From Gyrodactylus bullatarudis (lineage: Eukaryota > Platyhelminthes > Monogenea > Gyrodactylidea > Gyrodactylidae): DNA of 64,000 nucleotides. This document shows positions 38,301 through 52,839 of this stretch, one piece after another (position 1 is the stretch's first letter; each line of letters begins with the position of its first letter). The DNA lies in assembly GCA_012064415.1 (NCBI GenBank), contig SSNU01000041.1, positions 194,330 to 258,329 on the forward strand, read 5' to 3'. The position numbers and the translations under genes were made by a program. Under the pieces are notes generated by a model. That model saw nothing but the letters and a program-made list of their open reading frames with translations, was not told where the DNA came from and made no database searches.

Positions 38301-41300
38301 CTGTTAGTTGTAAGAATTTGAAGGATAAAAATATTTTCGAAATTCATCAAGAATATAATTTGATACTGAAAATCATGAGGAAGTTTAGAGGAAACGATCA
38401 AATATTTTAGTTTCAAATGAGAGACTCATTTAGAGGATTTGGAAGTCAAGTGGATATTTAGTAATAAAGCTTATATTTCACCGGATCTGATCAACTCTGA
38501 TTAATTTCAACATTGTTTTGCGTCGAAAATCATACAATTTTCAAATCACTGCCCAATTTTCAATGAATTCTCACTACTACTACTACTACACTTAGTTAAT
38601 ATTAGTATGAAGATGGGAATTTATAATTTTTACAAAATTTTCATTTTTTCTCATTATGAAATCGAACTTTTCGGATCGTGTTCCTAAAAATCAGCTTATG
38701 ATTACTCTTCGACTTTGAAATCAGAATAATTTTTCAACTCAAAGTTCAAAAAAATGGGAATTTGGCGCTACTTGAAATATCCGATAATTTCCTTAAAGAT
38801 TGATTGTTTCAAAATTTATTTCTCCGTATGAGAATTTTGTAAAAATCATGAATTCCCATTTTCATATTAACTAGGTGTACTAAGTTTTACTTAATAAGTG
38901 GGGCCTCAAAAATACAGTACCAAATGAAATAGAAAAAGTATCTCATCAAGTAAAAAATAAGTAGAAAATATAGTACTTCACGCAAATTTTAGTAAATTGT
39001 ATTCAAATCTTTTGTCATCAAAATTTTCGTGATAATTTTCATTATTTTGTTAATACAGAAGGCGATTTTAGTGAAAAATTTCTTCCAAATAGCTAGACAT
39101 ATTTTGTTTGTGATGTGGAAAGTCTCGATATTATTAATTAATACAATAAAACAAGAACCTACCTGACAGAAACCTAATAATCTGTATCATGATCATCATT
39201 GGTGTCAATTATAACACCCTTCTCTATCACAAACACTTTGGTCTAGTTAGTTTGTAAACATGCCTCTCTCATTCAGAGAGAGGGATGAATGAAAAGAAAA
39301 CACTCATAACTACTCTCTACTACAACTACTCTCTACTACTACTAATCTAGTAATAGTAGTCTATGCTTCCATCTCATTCATTTTGAATTCATTCTGCCAT
39401 CATTCTTTCATCCATCAATCAATGGGATTTCCTTCCGTATTTTTTCAATTTTTTCCAATTTTCAAAATTGAAAAATATTTATCCCCTGAAAATCTGTAAT
39501 GGGAGTATAATGTAGTACTAGTTATCTTCTACTCCCTGCTACTACTGCTATTTGTAGTCTGATAAAAATACGTAAATCTTTATATAGATAATTATCAGAT
39601 CACAGTTGACTGCATACAATACCAAAAATAATAATCATAATAATAATGACTAGTCTACTCTTGGCCTACTCTCTTCCAATTCATTCTTTGTAGAGAGACA
39701 GAAATACACAAACTGCAGGCTCATTGGTATCGTAGAAAGAAAAGTAACCCTTGACATTCTGAGTATATATAGATTTACTCAACATATGACTCACATCAAC
39801 ATACACAGCATTTATGTAGTCAGTGGAATCTCCAGAGTCTGTCGATATCAGATAAGGTCTTGCTCGTTCAGCTGAAATAAAAGAAAGAGGGAGGAAATAA
39901 ATTAGAGACTTCTCTCGAGACTTCACTCACGAGGTTGAATGAGTACGTTGCGACTCTTTTGTCTGTTCTCGATCCTATGACCTCCGGCACATTCACCAGC
40001 ATTCAATTCCTTTGCTGACCAATTTAGGAACTACAAAATAGAGGAGCTTAATCAATTGGCAATGCTCTGAATACATTCGAATACTCCAAATTGCTCTCAA
40101 TAATTCTACACACAATTGGACAATTGGCTGTCAGGTTGGATGAGCTATCCTCCTATTTAGCAGTAGTAGAACGAGAGGAAATGTGAAAGGTACCCCCTCC
40201 CACTTATCACACTTCCTTTCTCCTTCAAGTCTACTCAAGGATGACTCTCTCACTAGCTATAGATAGGCTATGTAGTTGGTGAGACAAACTTGAGAAGAAA
40301 TCTATTCATCGTCTGGATCATCATTTCTTGTTCAATAAAGAAGTTGTTTTGTTTTTCTATCTCTCTCTCTACTTGGCCGCCAGTTTCATGTTCCTTGTTC
40401 GATAACTACTATTACTTTTATTATTAGTTTTTTTTCTTCTTGTGAAAAAAAGGTGTGATATTTCAAGGGATATCTCTCTTTAGAGATGATGTTGGAATTC
40501 AAAGGGATTCCTGTATCAAATTCCTTGCCTGTCTTCTCAATTTCTTTCTAGGACTACTCCTGTCTTTGATTAACTTGAATTATTTAAATTAATGATGTTT
40601 ATCTTGACGATCATTGGATAGGGAATCATCTTGAAAATGAGACATCAGAAAGTGAAAACGATAGAGTTTACTCTAACCACTACAAAAACATCCCTTCAAT
40701 ACAATACATTTGGCTGTGTGGAATTGAAAAACGAAACAATCGAAAAAATATAAAATTTCAAATTAGTTATGAAGGGAAATTAAGTTGAATTAGAAAGTAG
40801 GAGGGAGGGAGAGTCTTTTAAAATACTTAGATATATAAAGTCTACACGTGTACAGGGGACTCGTGTGAAAACAGATATTCGCAAGAATCCCTCTAGCAGC
40901 TAGTGTGAAAATAATTATTTAATTTCCTTCTCAAGGATTATTAAAATAGTACATGATAAACCACTGGGAGAGTTGGAAAACCAATTTGTGGTTGTCATAC
41001 ACAAGGCTGACTAATATTTTTTCATCTTGGATCTTTAGATGATGTCCTAACAGTATCAATAGATCGAGAGAAGAATTTCTAAAACACAAATTCAAATTGT
41101 GTTCTCTGTTTAGATTTTGTTCAATAAACATGGATAGAAAATTGGTTATGGCAACCAGAGAATGATGAGAACCTTTCAAATATTCAAGGGTACTCGATAC
41201 AAGACAGACCATAAAAATGCCTGATTGCACTCTGAGATTGAGCCAACTGAGTGTAAGGCGATATTGGTGGAGATTAATTTGAAAACAAATGCATTATCTG

Positions 41301-44300
41301 TCTCTCTCTCTCTCTTTGATTTACTGCTGGATAAAAAATGACATTCAGATAGGGAGCATTGAATAAAAATAAATGCAAGTTATTGTAACTTTGGGAATTA
41401 CGGGTAATTAATTGTCAGAATATGTTCTATATAAAGAGAAAGAGAAATAGACCTTAACAGATACTGCTCCACCCTCGATATTTTCATTCATTTTCATATT
41501 CTACACACACACACACTGGCCACAAACAAACTTTCTCAATGCCTATCTCTCGTGATTAAAAAATCTTGTTAAAGTAATAATAAAAAGTTACAAATTCATT
41601 CAACAAACATTTTCTACTTTCTACACACTTTATTTGATTAAAAAATGCATAATTTATTCTCGAAAGAATTGGGCAATCAGAGAAAGAAGTGTACGTTTCG
41701 ATGGTGGGAGGATGGCCTTGTTGTAAACTGTCACAGGATATATTTTTGTGGTAAGAGAAAGAAGACTCAGTTGATATAATTGTAGTAAAGTAAAAGGGAA
41801 TAGAGGCAGTGGGATGGAATATTTTTTTAATGTCCAACTTCCGAATGGAAATTCTTCAAATTTTGTATCAGCATGAAAAATGGGAGAAAAAACAAGAGAT
41901 TGATTGAATGAAAGATTTAACCACAAACTGATACATCATGCTGTATGAATTGGAATTTTAGACTCTTCCGATATTGAGAAATACAACCAATTCTAAGCGT
42001 ATAACGAAAAGGCTTTAAAAGTCCTAATAATAATTATTATTATTCCAAAAAGACAATCAATTTTCACTCATTTGACTCATTAGAAATAGGATAAATCACG
42101 TGATTAAATGAGAGTTTGAAAAAAATTTAATATAATCGTAATAGAAGAAGCAGAAGTTGAGTGTTTCATTCTATTCCCCTTTCCACTAGTTCAAATACAA
42201 AAGATGTATGGAGGAGAAACTTTTGTTCTCACAGAGAGAGAGAGAGGAAGGGAAATTTTCAGATTCTCCCCAGTTTTGGTGTCTAGCTTTGATGTGTCAA
42301 TGTGTGTGCTGACTTCTTTTCTTTGCTCTGTGGGAGAGAAATAAGGCTTCACTTCATTTGTAAGAGGATTTGGTCAGGTAAACTCGAGAAGGCTAACTCT
42401 TCATTCCTTTTGGAAGACGATGGAAAATTATCCAGTTCTGAATCGAGAAAATTCCCAGTCTACTGTCTAAATATATGTGGGTTAATGGGAAGATGCTCTC
42501 TTAATGAAAGAATGTACAACTGGTGTATTTCATTATTGTTATTGTTATATATATATATATTAGTGGTATTTATAGCTTAAGGGGGAGATATTAATTTTTA
42601 ACAATTCACCTTGGTTTCCTCTCCACTATTTCTCTCTCTATCTCTCTTTGGTCTGTCTTGTGTCTACTAGTCACAAAAAATATTGGAAAATAAAAAGAAA
42701 AAACACAAAATGGTAGAGAACACAAGTAATCCATTAGCTCTGCTATTCACAAAACATTCAACAACATTTGAGAGAACGAATGACTTTCTTGAGGGGATGT
42801 ATTACAATTAATTAAAGTACAGTAGTTTTGGCCCTAAGCAATAGTTGACAGTTCGGGGAGCTTTGTTATGGGAACCTTTTAGTCTAGATAGTACATAAAA
42901 GAATCAATGAATATTCCAGACATAAATTCACACATACAAGAGAATATGTGTAGTGAAACAAGGCAGATCGTGTGTAGAGAGGAGTGGGAATCTTATCTGC
43001 TAATCGATAGATTGCAACTTGAATAATAAATCAGTGCACTCAGCTAACTCACTTCTATAGCATCCTTCAATGTTTAATGTAAAGTTCATGATGATCAAAA
43101 AATTACATTAAGATGTATTAGAATGAAAAGGGGATTATTCAAAGAAGAGAGTACAATTGACTACATTACGTCCCCAGAGAGGGGAAGAGCTCGAGTTATC
43201 AACTTTATCGATATACTATTTCATTCTCAATCAGATCAGTCCGATTTATCAAGTTGATTTTCATACTTCATGAGAATCAATCAATCAGTCGTAATAAGAA
43301 AATGTCATAAATTTATGTATATAAACATTGGAGTTGAAACGAACCTTGAGCTCTGCATCATACCGGGAGAAAGCTCCAGAGATGATACGCGAGGAAATCT
43401 TTGGCAATTTCTTTATGTTTGCCTGGAGTGTTGGAACATCATCAAGCTTGACAGCAGATATCGAACCAGACTCAAGATAAGTTCTCAAGACTGTATAGAC
43501 GAAACGATAATGCTCGAATCTATCAAGAATCTTTTGTCTCATCATCGAAACCTTTTGAGCGTACCTGGCCACTGGGAGACTCTGGCCGACTATCTGGCCA
43601 CGTATCAGACACAGCATTTCATGAATTATGATGAAACTTCCAGTTCTACTTGCCCCGGAACTATGTGAAACAAACAGAGTATTAATAATAAAATACAGAT
43701 AATTAATGTTTCTCTTGCTTCTTATAATCACAAAATTGAATTATTTCAATCTTGAGAAAAGTTATTCATTTTTTGAATAATAACTGAAGCGCGTCTTGTG
43801 AAAACTCTTGGGAGATTAAAGTTTCAAATTCAAGCTCTTTTAATGCTTGATCTACGGTGCGAGAACTAACCAGCAGTGAACAGCAATAATTCCATCATAT
43901 TGTCTTGTCCAAGCAGACAACTTGATGGAAATATCAATGACAGGAGAAGTGTAGGGCACATCGTTCCTGGGCCAGTATTCAAACTGGAATTGCCGGACAA
44001 CCCTAACCCTGGAGGGATCTGTTCTCTAGGAAAGAGAGGGGACAATAAGAGTATATAACATGCGATGATATATAAATGCGTATGATTAATCCAATAGGAT
44101 AGCTCACATGGCGTAAATAAAAGTCTCTTATTGTATACTCGGAAATGGTGTAGACCTCGTAGACTTTGACCTCGATATCACCATAGACTTCCTTGTTGTT
44201 TGGCCAATACTTTTCACATTGTTGCTAATAAAATTCACACATTTAAAAAGTTCATTTTGGCGAAAAGAATGAAAACATACTCGCGCGTGCTCAAAGAGAC

Positions 44301-47300
44301 TTGTGACCATGACAATGGAGGAACAGTTGTACTGCCAAATCATTCGCCAGAAATCGACAATTGTCCTCACAGAAGGTCCCTGTGTTGCAATATACCTCAT
44401 TTGATCATCGATATCCTTTCAGAGAAATAAACAAGCAAAAATTACAAAGAACACTAGTAGGCATTTGAGGCTTGGTTACTCACCGTGATCCAGCTGGCAT
44501 TTATGTAGGTAGATGATTCAAGCTCATCAATCGCATCCAACTTGACGACGTTGTCAACATCTGGAATGAAATAAAAATCTTGTAATCTCAAAGATAGTAG
44601 TGTAGTATGAATATTTCGATGTAGGATTCCACTATTGATTGTTGAGAGTTTCTTGCGTGTCATCCAAACATCTGATCAGAATCTTGGTGATTAATTGTCA
44701 TTGTAGAATAACAAGAATACAAGTTTACACATTGATGATTACCCTAGATAAGCAAGTCAACAGTTTCACTCTATAGTGACTACTGAGTTAATATTCATCA
44801 GTTATATTATAGAGCAGGTCTTCTATTATTATTGTGCATCCTACTATCGTACTATTATAATACTACTAGAATAATTATTCTTTAGCAAATGGACTCCTAC
44901 TCATCCACAAATTTTCAAGCAGTTGTGAATTATTCATATTCTGATTATGTTGCATAAAGGTTTATTGAAATTATTATTATATACGAATAAGTTGAAGCTA
45001 CTAATAAATGATTTTCGTCGAACTCTAGTCAAGGAGACAAAAAGACTTCAAAAAATCTTAAATTTTAACAATTAATCGGCTCATTTCATTGATTTGTAAT
45101 TCGAAATATGTTTGAGTTTCTTACTATAGTAGTCATTAGGCTAGGGTGAATTTTTTTTCTCCGAACAACTCACTAACAGACTACTAACTTATCTGATAAA
45201 ATTTAGTTTGACTCAGATTATTTTTTGCATATCTTTTAGTATTTTCGACACATGCTTTAATTCAGAATAATGTTTAGAATTGATAGTTCTATCAGAAAAG
45301 TTGGTATTAATATGAGGTTTAAATTCTCTAGTAGTCATCGAAGGAAAATGTTTTTTGAGTCTTTTTGTAAATCTATGAATGAATACAATAGTTGAATTAA
45401 TAGAAATTTCCAGATAGAGAAGGGGACTAATCTTTCGACTCGGAGAATTTCCTAGGGGAGTACTAGGGTCTTGTAGCTAGGATTTTTATGTAAATTTCTC
45501 ATTGTGTCTAACCTCATTCATACAGGGAAAAATAATTGTCTGGCAATTGTGTATAATAAATGGGAAGAGATATTAGAAAGTTAGTCCCAAAAGAAGAAAA
45601 GAAACAAAGCTGCAGTTTCTGTGTAGTAACAATGAAGAATAAACAATATAAAATAAATGATGTATGTTTCCTGCAGTGCTCAGTTATATGTATATATGAA
45701 TGAGGAGGAGAAAGTTTTGAACGTAACTTGGGTGAAACTACCCTATCAAAACTGATACATTCCAGTCAATCATAGGAATCTGAGGGAAGTTGATTGAGGA
45801 TGACAAAACTGCTGCTGCTGCCTCTTCTGAGAAGGTGCACCAGTATTTTTAAGAGGGATTACTACTACTTCTACCGACACAATAATAATAATGATTATGA
45901 TGATGATAAATATATAATGAAGAGACTGGATTTGCCCCCCTCCCTGGGGAGTTGAATCAGGGAATCAAGTTGTTATCCTCCTCTCAAGAGAGATGTGCAA
46001 TTCCTTCGCATCTCCCAATGCAAATCTCGTATGCAGAGAGGAGCCCCAAAAGAAGAGGTCTCAAACTTTGATTTGGTTACTCTTGCTAAAGGAGAGACCA
46101 CAATCTTCTTGAGGACCTCTTATTTCCAATGAATGTGAAGCTAGTTGATGTGAAATCTATAGTTTTTACAAAGAGAAGGATAAAAGATCAACGATGCTAA
46201 ATCTGTTCTAATTCGTTTTCGAGTTGAATATCGATTTCACTACTTGAAAATCCATGAAATTTCGGTAATTCAAAATCCCTTGAAACTGGTGGGAATTTAA
46301 TGACCATATTTGGCTTTCTTGTCTAATTCTGATTTTTTAACTACCCTCCCACTTTCTAATCAATAAAAGTTTTCAACTCAAAGTTCAAAAAAATTTTGGG
46401 GACAAATCTAGATTATTTTAATCTCTTCTACGATGACATGGTAAAAAATTAGGCATGATGATGATGATGATGATGGATTCCTAAGAATCTTTAACACATT
46501 CGAATTCTTGATTAGAAAAATCGAGATTGTCGTAAAAATTCACAATACAGAACTCTGTAGTTAGTTTGGCTAATAATCAATTTGAGTAATTCTAGGCTGA
46601 CCAAATCATTTCCACAGGTGGAGGGGTGTACCTTTTCATACTTAGCGTAATAATAATGATAATACAGCTGAGAATAAAAAAAAACTGAAAACTGAAGGAG
46701 TAGGAGTAGGAGTGAGAACTTGAGAAGGAAGGAAGCTGAAGTTGTGCCTAGTTAGTTAGTCAGTTATTTAGTGAGAGATCAAGTTTTTCCTATCTTTTTT
46801 GTTTTTATGTTCTCTTCCTCCATCTCTCAAACTTTCAAGAAAGTGTTCCCCCTTCCTGATAAGAGGAAAACTTATCAAGATGGAGATAACAATAGACTCT
46901 CAGTCAAACCAGATGAGAAGAGAACGTGAGAGATTAGACAAAAGTTAGTTATATATATAAAATATTCAATTGAGGAATGCTGACCAGTTCTCTCTCTCTC
47001 CCTCTCTGTCCCTGTCTCAGCCAAAAAGGGATTGGGATAGTGAGAGGAAGAGATAAAAAATAAACTTTTCCTCCATTGAGGAAGAGAATGATCTAGCTAG
47101 ATGAATGGAATGGAGGATTCTAGTACTATATCAATAATAAGCACACATTTCCATCTATAAAGTAGTTGCTGTAATGCATTGCGCAAAGACATCTTGTTCT
47201 GTCTCAACTTGAGATTCTCCAAAATATGGCCCAAATTTTCAAGATAAAGAAAAATTCGATTAAAAATGACAATTTTTGAACATGCGCCAAGATTTTTCAA

Positions 47301-48055
47301 TGAATTTTACTACGAGAAATGATAGAATTTCTGATAGTATTACAAAATTTCGATTATTAATTAAAGTAGAGTAAAAACTGAGTCTTACTCACTCGAAACA
47401 GCATTGATCAAAGCAAGGAAAAGTTTTGGAAGGAAATAAAATTGAATAGAGGAGAGATTTGTGGTCAGATCATAGAAGAGTATTTTCATCTTTATTATTC
47501 CAAATAACGGTTCACTTACATGGTATTATATCACAGGCATTTTTCTTGTCACTATCAGTGCCAAGGGGATCCAGTTCACGGGCTTTCTCCTGACCCTTTT
47601 GAATCGACTAGAGAGAAATAAATTGATTGAACAATTAACCAAAATGTGTAATTTACATCAGATAGTTGAGCCCAAAGATGATCCTAAAAATGAATGGCCC
47701 TTCTCAATGAATAATGAATGAATTAGGAATTACTGAGTCTATAGTTTTATGCCAATAAAAACCTGGTGTTTGACTCTTTTTTCTTGGTTAGTTAGTTAAA
47801 ATGTACAGAGGATAATTAAATCAATTTCTGGTTGGCCTATTGAAAAGGGGGAAATTCTCCCTAGCCTGTGTAGTAGTCTGAGTTATTGATCCCTAGGGAG
47901 AATGAGAAAGTATCAAATTATGATGGGCATTGTTAATTCCTACTGTACTCAATCCATTATTCTTTCTTTGGTGCCAGTCTCGAAGCAAATTCTGTGTAAA
48001 CACAAATCGAGCAACTCTCTTCATACACACATACACAATCTCTAAGAGGGGGTGA

Positions 48056-48091
<36 letters not shown>

Positions 48092-51000
48092 CTAAGGGTG
48101 AAATTCCTGTTAGAATGACGTGCAGAGATTTATTCAACATTCGCCTGATCTATTTTTCATTCTCTCTCTATCCCCTACCACTTCTATTATACTACCACTG
48201 GGAGACCATATGTTTTACACAAATCTGCCAATAATCATATTACACACATAGAATACACAAGGAAAGCAAGAAGAAGTACTACTTTTAGCTACCTAGTAGT
48301 AGAAGTAGTTAGAGAACAAATAAATTTGGAAATGCTCTCTTTTTCGGTTGAAAAAATGAAGAAAAAATAAGCAGAAAGAATAAAGTTGAATGATTTCCTC
48401 TCTCTGTAATCATAAAGACACACACACACCCACACAGCAAACCAGCCAGAACGAGAGCACTGTTTTTGTCTAACTCTTATTATTATTATTACTGTTTTCT
48501 CAAAAGTTTTATTTCAAAGTGTCATGAAATCTCTCGCTGAGCTTTGTACAGTGGTAAATTTTCCTTTTTTCCTAGCTGGTGGTTAGCAGACAAACTATCA
48601 CTATTATCATTTAGTCAGAGGGAGAGAGTTATGCTTGGATTGTGTGCTATAGAATCCCTCGTTAATCACGCCAACGACCGTGTCAAGTGTTAGAGTGAGT
48701 GTAGGAGAAAGGGTGTGTTACGAGTGCAGCAAATTTGTCAGACTCACATTGATCCCTTCTCTTGTGTGTACTCGTTTCTTCTTCGTCCATTTACAATGTG
48801 GACTGATTATTTATTCCCAAATTACACTTTCTTCTGGTGAGGACTGGATTATGAGAATTTCCTATTATTGCGAAATGATCTCTCTTTCAAACCCCTCCCC
48901 TCTACACGCAAAAATATCCTCATGGGATAACCCAATGAATATTTTCGTATCTCTCTCTGTCTTTTAACCTGTCGAGAAAGTGACTTTATCCTCATAGTAG
49001 TGTATACACCACTCCATTAATGAGTGCTTTACAATTTGACAATTTCATTCAAGTCCCTCTCTACCCAAGTCTCTGCTCTATCTACTCCTTGTAGATAAAG
49101 TTGTTGTTTCAACTTTGATCATTACAACTCTAGTACAACACGTGAATGCATTATATATATATATATTTTTGTGTGGGTGTGTCAAGAGTGAATTTCTACC
49201 TGTCACAAGTGTCAATTTCTCTCTCAAATTCTCACTAGTTAGTTAGTTAATTAGGCCAGCAATCTTCATCCTTTAAAGTTACATCTTGAAAGACTCTCGA
49301 TTACTCCCCACTAGAAGGATTGTCAAGTGTAAATTCTTTTTTACATATTCAATTGTAAATATTCAATAATGTTAAATAAATAAAAGATTTGAGTAGTGAA
49401 GGACACTTGTCATGTCAGAATACTTTCTATCTCTCTCTCTCTCTCGTAGAGATTTATTTTTCTTATTTTTTTTTGTTGGGAAATGAACCAGTTTGATTTC
49501 TAATTAGCATAATGCAATCATTAAACGAGAAATGAATTGTCATCTACTAGAAGGCAGACAACAATACAGTACGTAAAATGCGTATATATACGATGTTGTT
49601 GATCAAGAGTGTTGGAGAAAAACAAGGATTACCCAGTCTCAAATATGCTAACCAAAGTTGATCTATTCAATCTCCTGGCTAATTCAATCATCTCTATTAG
49701 TTTAATGTCGTTTATCTGACGATTCTTCCTCGAGATGACCCCAAAATAATAAGAGGCATACCACAGATTCTAATATATACACATTCTTTTTTGTAACATC
49801 AGACGGGGTAGATTTCAGAAATTCGATTTTCCTATTTACGAAATGCCCGAGTTATTCAATGGAGTAAGGAATTTCCAGTTTCAGAACAATCAACTCAAAT
49901 TGGATTCTCTGGGCCAGGTTAAAATTCTACTTCTACTTAAGTTGTCGATAAATTTCATTCATTCATTCATTCATGTACAAATGTACTACTACAGTAGTAA
50001 GTTACAGTAGCAGTAGTATTAGTTTTTAGGCTAGGCCAATTAAACTCTTTTATATTTTTGTGATTCCAAAGGTAATTACTACAACTGAGGGAAAGAGAGA
50101 AAGAGATTTTCAACGGTAGACACAACATTGTACACCATAGTGATTACAGATTTCAGCATAACACAAATCCACCTATAGACTTCTTGTCGACCATTGTGAA
50201 ATTATCCAAGTAGAACATAGTAGAGAAAAATACAGATGTGTATGTGATCATTTGTGAAAAGTAGATTTGAGTAGGAATTTCTTTCCTGTCAAGCAATCAC
50301 AATTATCATTATTATCCTCGTGATGACTTGAGTAGGGAGGCCAGTCTTTTCACTTTAATTCCCACAGACGACAGTCCATTAAGGTTATTATTACTACATC
50401 TTGGTTTATAATGCCTGCTAGAGAGAACATGATCTCGGAGCTACAATCAATATAACAGTAATATACTTGTGTATATATACCTGTGCATATTTCATCATAG
50501 TCCGAGGAGATTAGATCGTAACTAGAGAACTTGAAACTAAAACTTGAACTGTGATTCTCGATATATCTGAGAGGAGAGGGGTCATGTAAGAGTCATGCTG
50601 GTATCCAACGATTTACCCTAGGGTTCTCTTTAGTCCCTCTTCTGGGCTGAATTGAGTTGCAATACAATTTGACTTGGATAATCCATTAATTAGAAGGAGA
50701 TTCGCTTCAGCCAGAAGGGAGAATCCTGGATGATTAAACTCACACTCGCACACACCCCGAGAATGAGAAGATTAAAGGGGTAAACTAATCAAGGAATTAG
50801 TCGTGTAAATTTCTCCTGATAATATACATTTATTATATATATACTATACAATGTGTGTATAGTCCGTGTGTATTGTGTCAGTATTGTTATTGAGTTATCT
50901 GACAATAATTTGTCTGGTTGCCCATTTTTTGCAGTATCCCTTTAATGGTTTGCAATTTTTGAGTTAATCTCTCAAATTTTATTTTGCCCAGCATAAATTT

Positions 51001-52795
51001 CATCATCTCATTATACAATTCTGATGGAAGGGAATGAGAAAATAGTTTATCTAATTATGGGTGAAAGAGTCTTTCTCTCCCTGCATGAGGGAGATACTCT
51101 TACTAGCTAGAGAGTTACCAACACAAGGACGAGAGATACACAGTGTATTACACACACTCGAGTATTGTGGCAAATTAAATTTTTAGTGGAGAATCTCACC
51201 TCAAGAGTCTGTTGATAATTTAATGTGGTAGTAAAGAAAAATTCAATTTCAAACTAATCAAATGAATCAAGTTTTCACCTTCCCTCGTGACACAGAAAGA
51301 GAGATTCTCTCTGAATTCTATCCCTGATCAAAATTAAGTGATTACAATGTAGCCCAATAGTAGCATTGAATTTCACACATTCAAAGACCAAACGAGTTTC
51401 AACCTCATCAGAAAACTTTGTGCTTCGAATCGAACCTCAGGTCTAGTCTAGCATTTAGTCCGGGTATCTTTGTTTGTGTGAGACTTATTTATCCCAACTA
51501 CTTAGACTAAACTCTTTTGCTTACTTTTGTTGAGGGTTGATTCCAGAGAGTGACTTGTGAGACTGAATTTGTGACATCTGTCTACCTCTAAAATCTTTCC
51601 TTTCAAGTGCCCAAATGACGAGAGTTGGCACAACAAGGTAGTGTGAGTGAGAGACATGGTTAATTTTACTTTGGGAGGAATTTTTCTCAACTCAACTATT
51701 TCTGAACGTGCTTTCCCTATTTGTGGGATATCAGACACAATCACACTCACACACGTTTTTTCCCTCTCGCCTGTGTGTGTATTTGAGCGCGTACTTGAGC
51801 AGGATTCCTATTTGATTTTTTCCTCTCATCTCATCTCTCTTTTGATTTAGGAGAGAATATGATATCCTAATTATGTAGTTAAAGTTGTAGTATGTAGTAG
51901 CACCAAGTATTGTATCCATTATTATTACATTCTTTCGTATTCCAGCTGGATGGAATTTTGAGGAGGAACACACCTCAACACTACTAGAAGAAGAAGAAGA
52001 AGATGATGATGATGAAGACTGGAATAAACACAGTGATCTGTGTGTGATATTGAAATTGATCATTGAAAGTCTAAGAGAGAGAGAGAAACATTAAAAGATA
52101 ATCTCTTAATCACTTGTTTGAAGGCAACTCTTGTCTTTTCTCATACGTATAGAGTGATGATGATGATGATGATGATGATGGATAGCAGGAGGATAGAGAG
52201 CAAATAATTGCCCCACCCCACCCCACCAGCTACATTCACTTGGGAGCGCGCGGAAAGAAAGTTTCAGATTGTTTTCATTGTTTGAGAATTCCACTTTCTC
52301 CCCATCGACACACACACACAAACTGATTTTATTATAATCATTAGTTTGAATAATACCAGCTCAAACTTGTTTCACAAAACTTGAAATTTGAATAATAATA
52401 AACAAAGATCAGGGACGGTATAATACTAATACTAGTGATACTTATGATGATAATAAGACTTCCTCTTCCAATCTACCTCTACAGACTGTAATGCAAAAGA
52501 GGAAGAGGAGCTCATTCAGAATGCATGCATCTACCGGCATTTATTCATTCAAAAATAAGACTCTAGGGGAAGATTTGATTGATGAGTGCAAAATCATCCT
52601 CATGATATTGACTAGTACATTTTGACTCACCTTGTACTCATATTCCAGGGTTTTTTTTCGCTCCCTTGACTTGGCAACATTCACAAAAACACTCAGAGGT
52701 ATCGGTTCCATTGAAACAGAATTCAGTCGTTTCTCTTCTTTCTTTATAGGATCGTTTACTTGGTCCCGGATAAATCTAAGACATCCTGTGAACAT
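35381..52795 (-). CDS. Tandem-domain protein tyrosine phosphatase, probably catalytically dead
   Basis: Exons: 52795-52631, 47607-47520, 44560-44484, 44415-44281, 44224-44108, 44025-43871, 43660-43345 (D1); 40030-39931, 39871 to about 39740, 36632-36501, 36434-36261, 36232-36057, 36016-35881, 35845-35381 (D2 and tail). All joins are in phase except 39740/36632, where only a weak AAT|GTCAAG donor fits. D1 shows [25 protein letters not shown] and CEKYWP, then YWPRNDVP in place of WPDxGVP, and VHCCSGASRTG: Cys and Arg kept, WPD Asp lost. D2 shows [24 protein letters not shown] and LVVTNDGVARGG: Cys replaced by Thr. The tail is about 110 polar residues. The first Met at 52795 follows an in-frame TGA at about 52834, and no signal peptide or membrane helix is seen, so this reads as a soluble tandem PTP or a short isoform of a receptor type. 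Confidence 0.88.
36633..39739 (-). other. PTP intron with MITE
   Basis: About 3.1-kb intron in the D2 half. It holds the hAT-like element at 37550-38153, a run of 11 C at 38272-38282, ATC repeats near 37328-37347 and AT-rich filler. No other exon was recognised. Confidence 0.55.
37542..38161. mobile_element. Non-autonomous hAT-like transposon (MITE), 604 bp, with target-site duplication
   Basis: The element spans 37550-38153. Its ends are inverted repeats: TAGGGCGACCA on the left and TGGTCGCCCTA on the right (11 of 11 bases). It is flanked by an exact 8-bp direct repeat, GTCATGAG (37542-37549 and 38154-38161). An 8-bp duplication with YAGGG-type ends is the hAT signature. The interior has no transposase frame. 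Near both ends it carries clustered copies of AAAAAGGCA in the same orientation (left about 37562-37624; right about 37994-38039 and 38121-38139), candidate subterminal transposase-binding repeats. It sits in an intron of the PTP gene. Confidence 0.85.
40031..43344 (-). other. PTP intron between domains D1 and D2
   Basis: About 3.3 kb of AT-rich intron with CT and CA microsatellites (CT about 41298-41316, CA about 41503-41516, GA about 42235-42246). Open frames such as 40931-41230 and 41556-41926 show no domain and no PTP similarity. Confidence 0.5.
44561..47519 (-). other. PTP intron
   Basis: About 3.0-kb intron. It contains ATG/TGA trinucleotide runs (about 46455-46474), CT runs (about 46990-47010) and AT-rich sequence. 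No exon was recognised. Confidence 0.5.
48059..48088. repeat. (GA)15 microsatellite
   Basis: Uninterrupted GA dinucleotide tract, the longest perfect one noticed in the window. Confidence 0.9.
52155..52180. repeat. (TGA)n trinucleotide repeat
   Basis: About eight to nine perfect TGA/GAT units inside the first PTP intron. Confidence 0.85.
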
Positions 52796-52839
52796 TCTTT
52801 TTCTCGGAGGTAACTTTCTCGTCGGGGATCTTCATGACT

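Larger units (their letters stand above)
47608..52630 (-). other. 5-kb first intron of the PTP gene
   Basis: Microsatellite-rich: (GA)n at 48059-48088, CT near 49429-49444, TA near 49153-49164, and ATG/CAT runs near 51999-52016 and 52155-52180. Open frames with poly-Ser or poly-His stretches here are translations of these repeats. No exon was recognised. Confidence 0.5.

Noticed and set aside
40931..41230. 99-codon minus frame as a PTP exon
   Set aside because: No PTP motif, and the D1-D2 link already joins in phase from 43345 to 40030 without it.
51731..52063. Minus-strand frame with a poly-Ser run
   Set aside because: The Ser run is translation of a GAA/GAT trinucleotide repeat in the first PTP intron; there is no domain or splice support.
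52106..52321. Frame with a poly-His stretch
   Set aside because: The His run is the (TGA)n microsatellite read in one frame.
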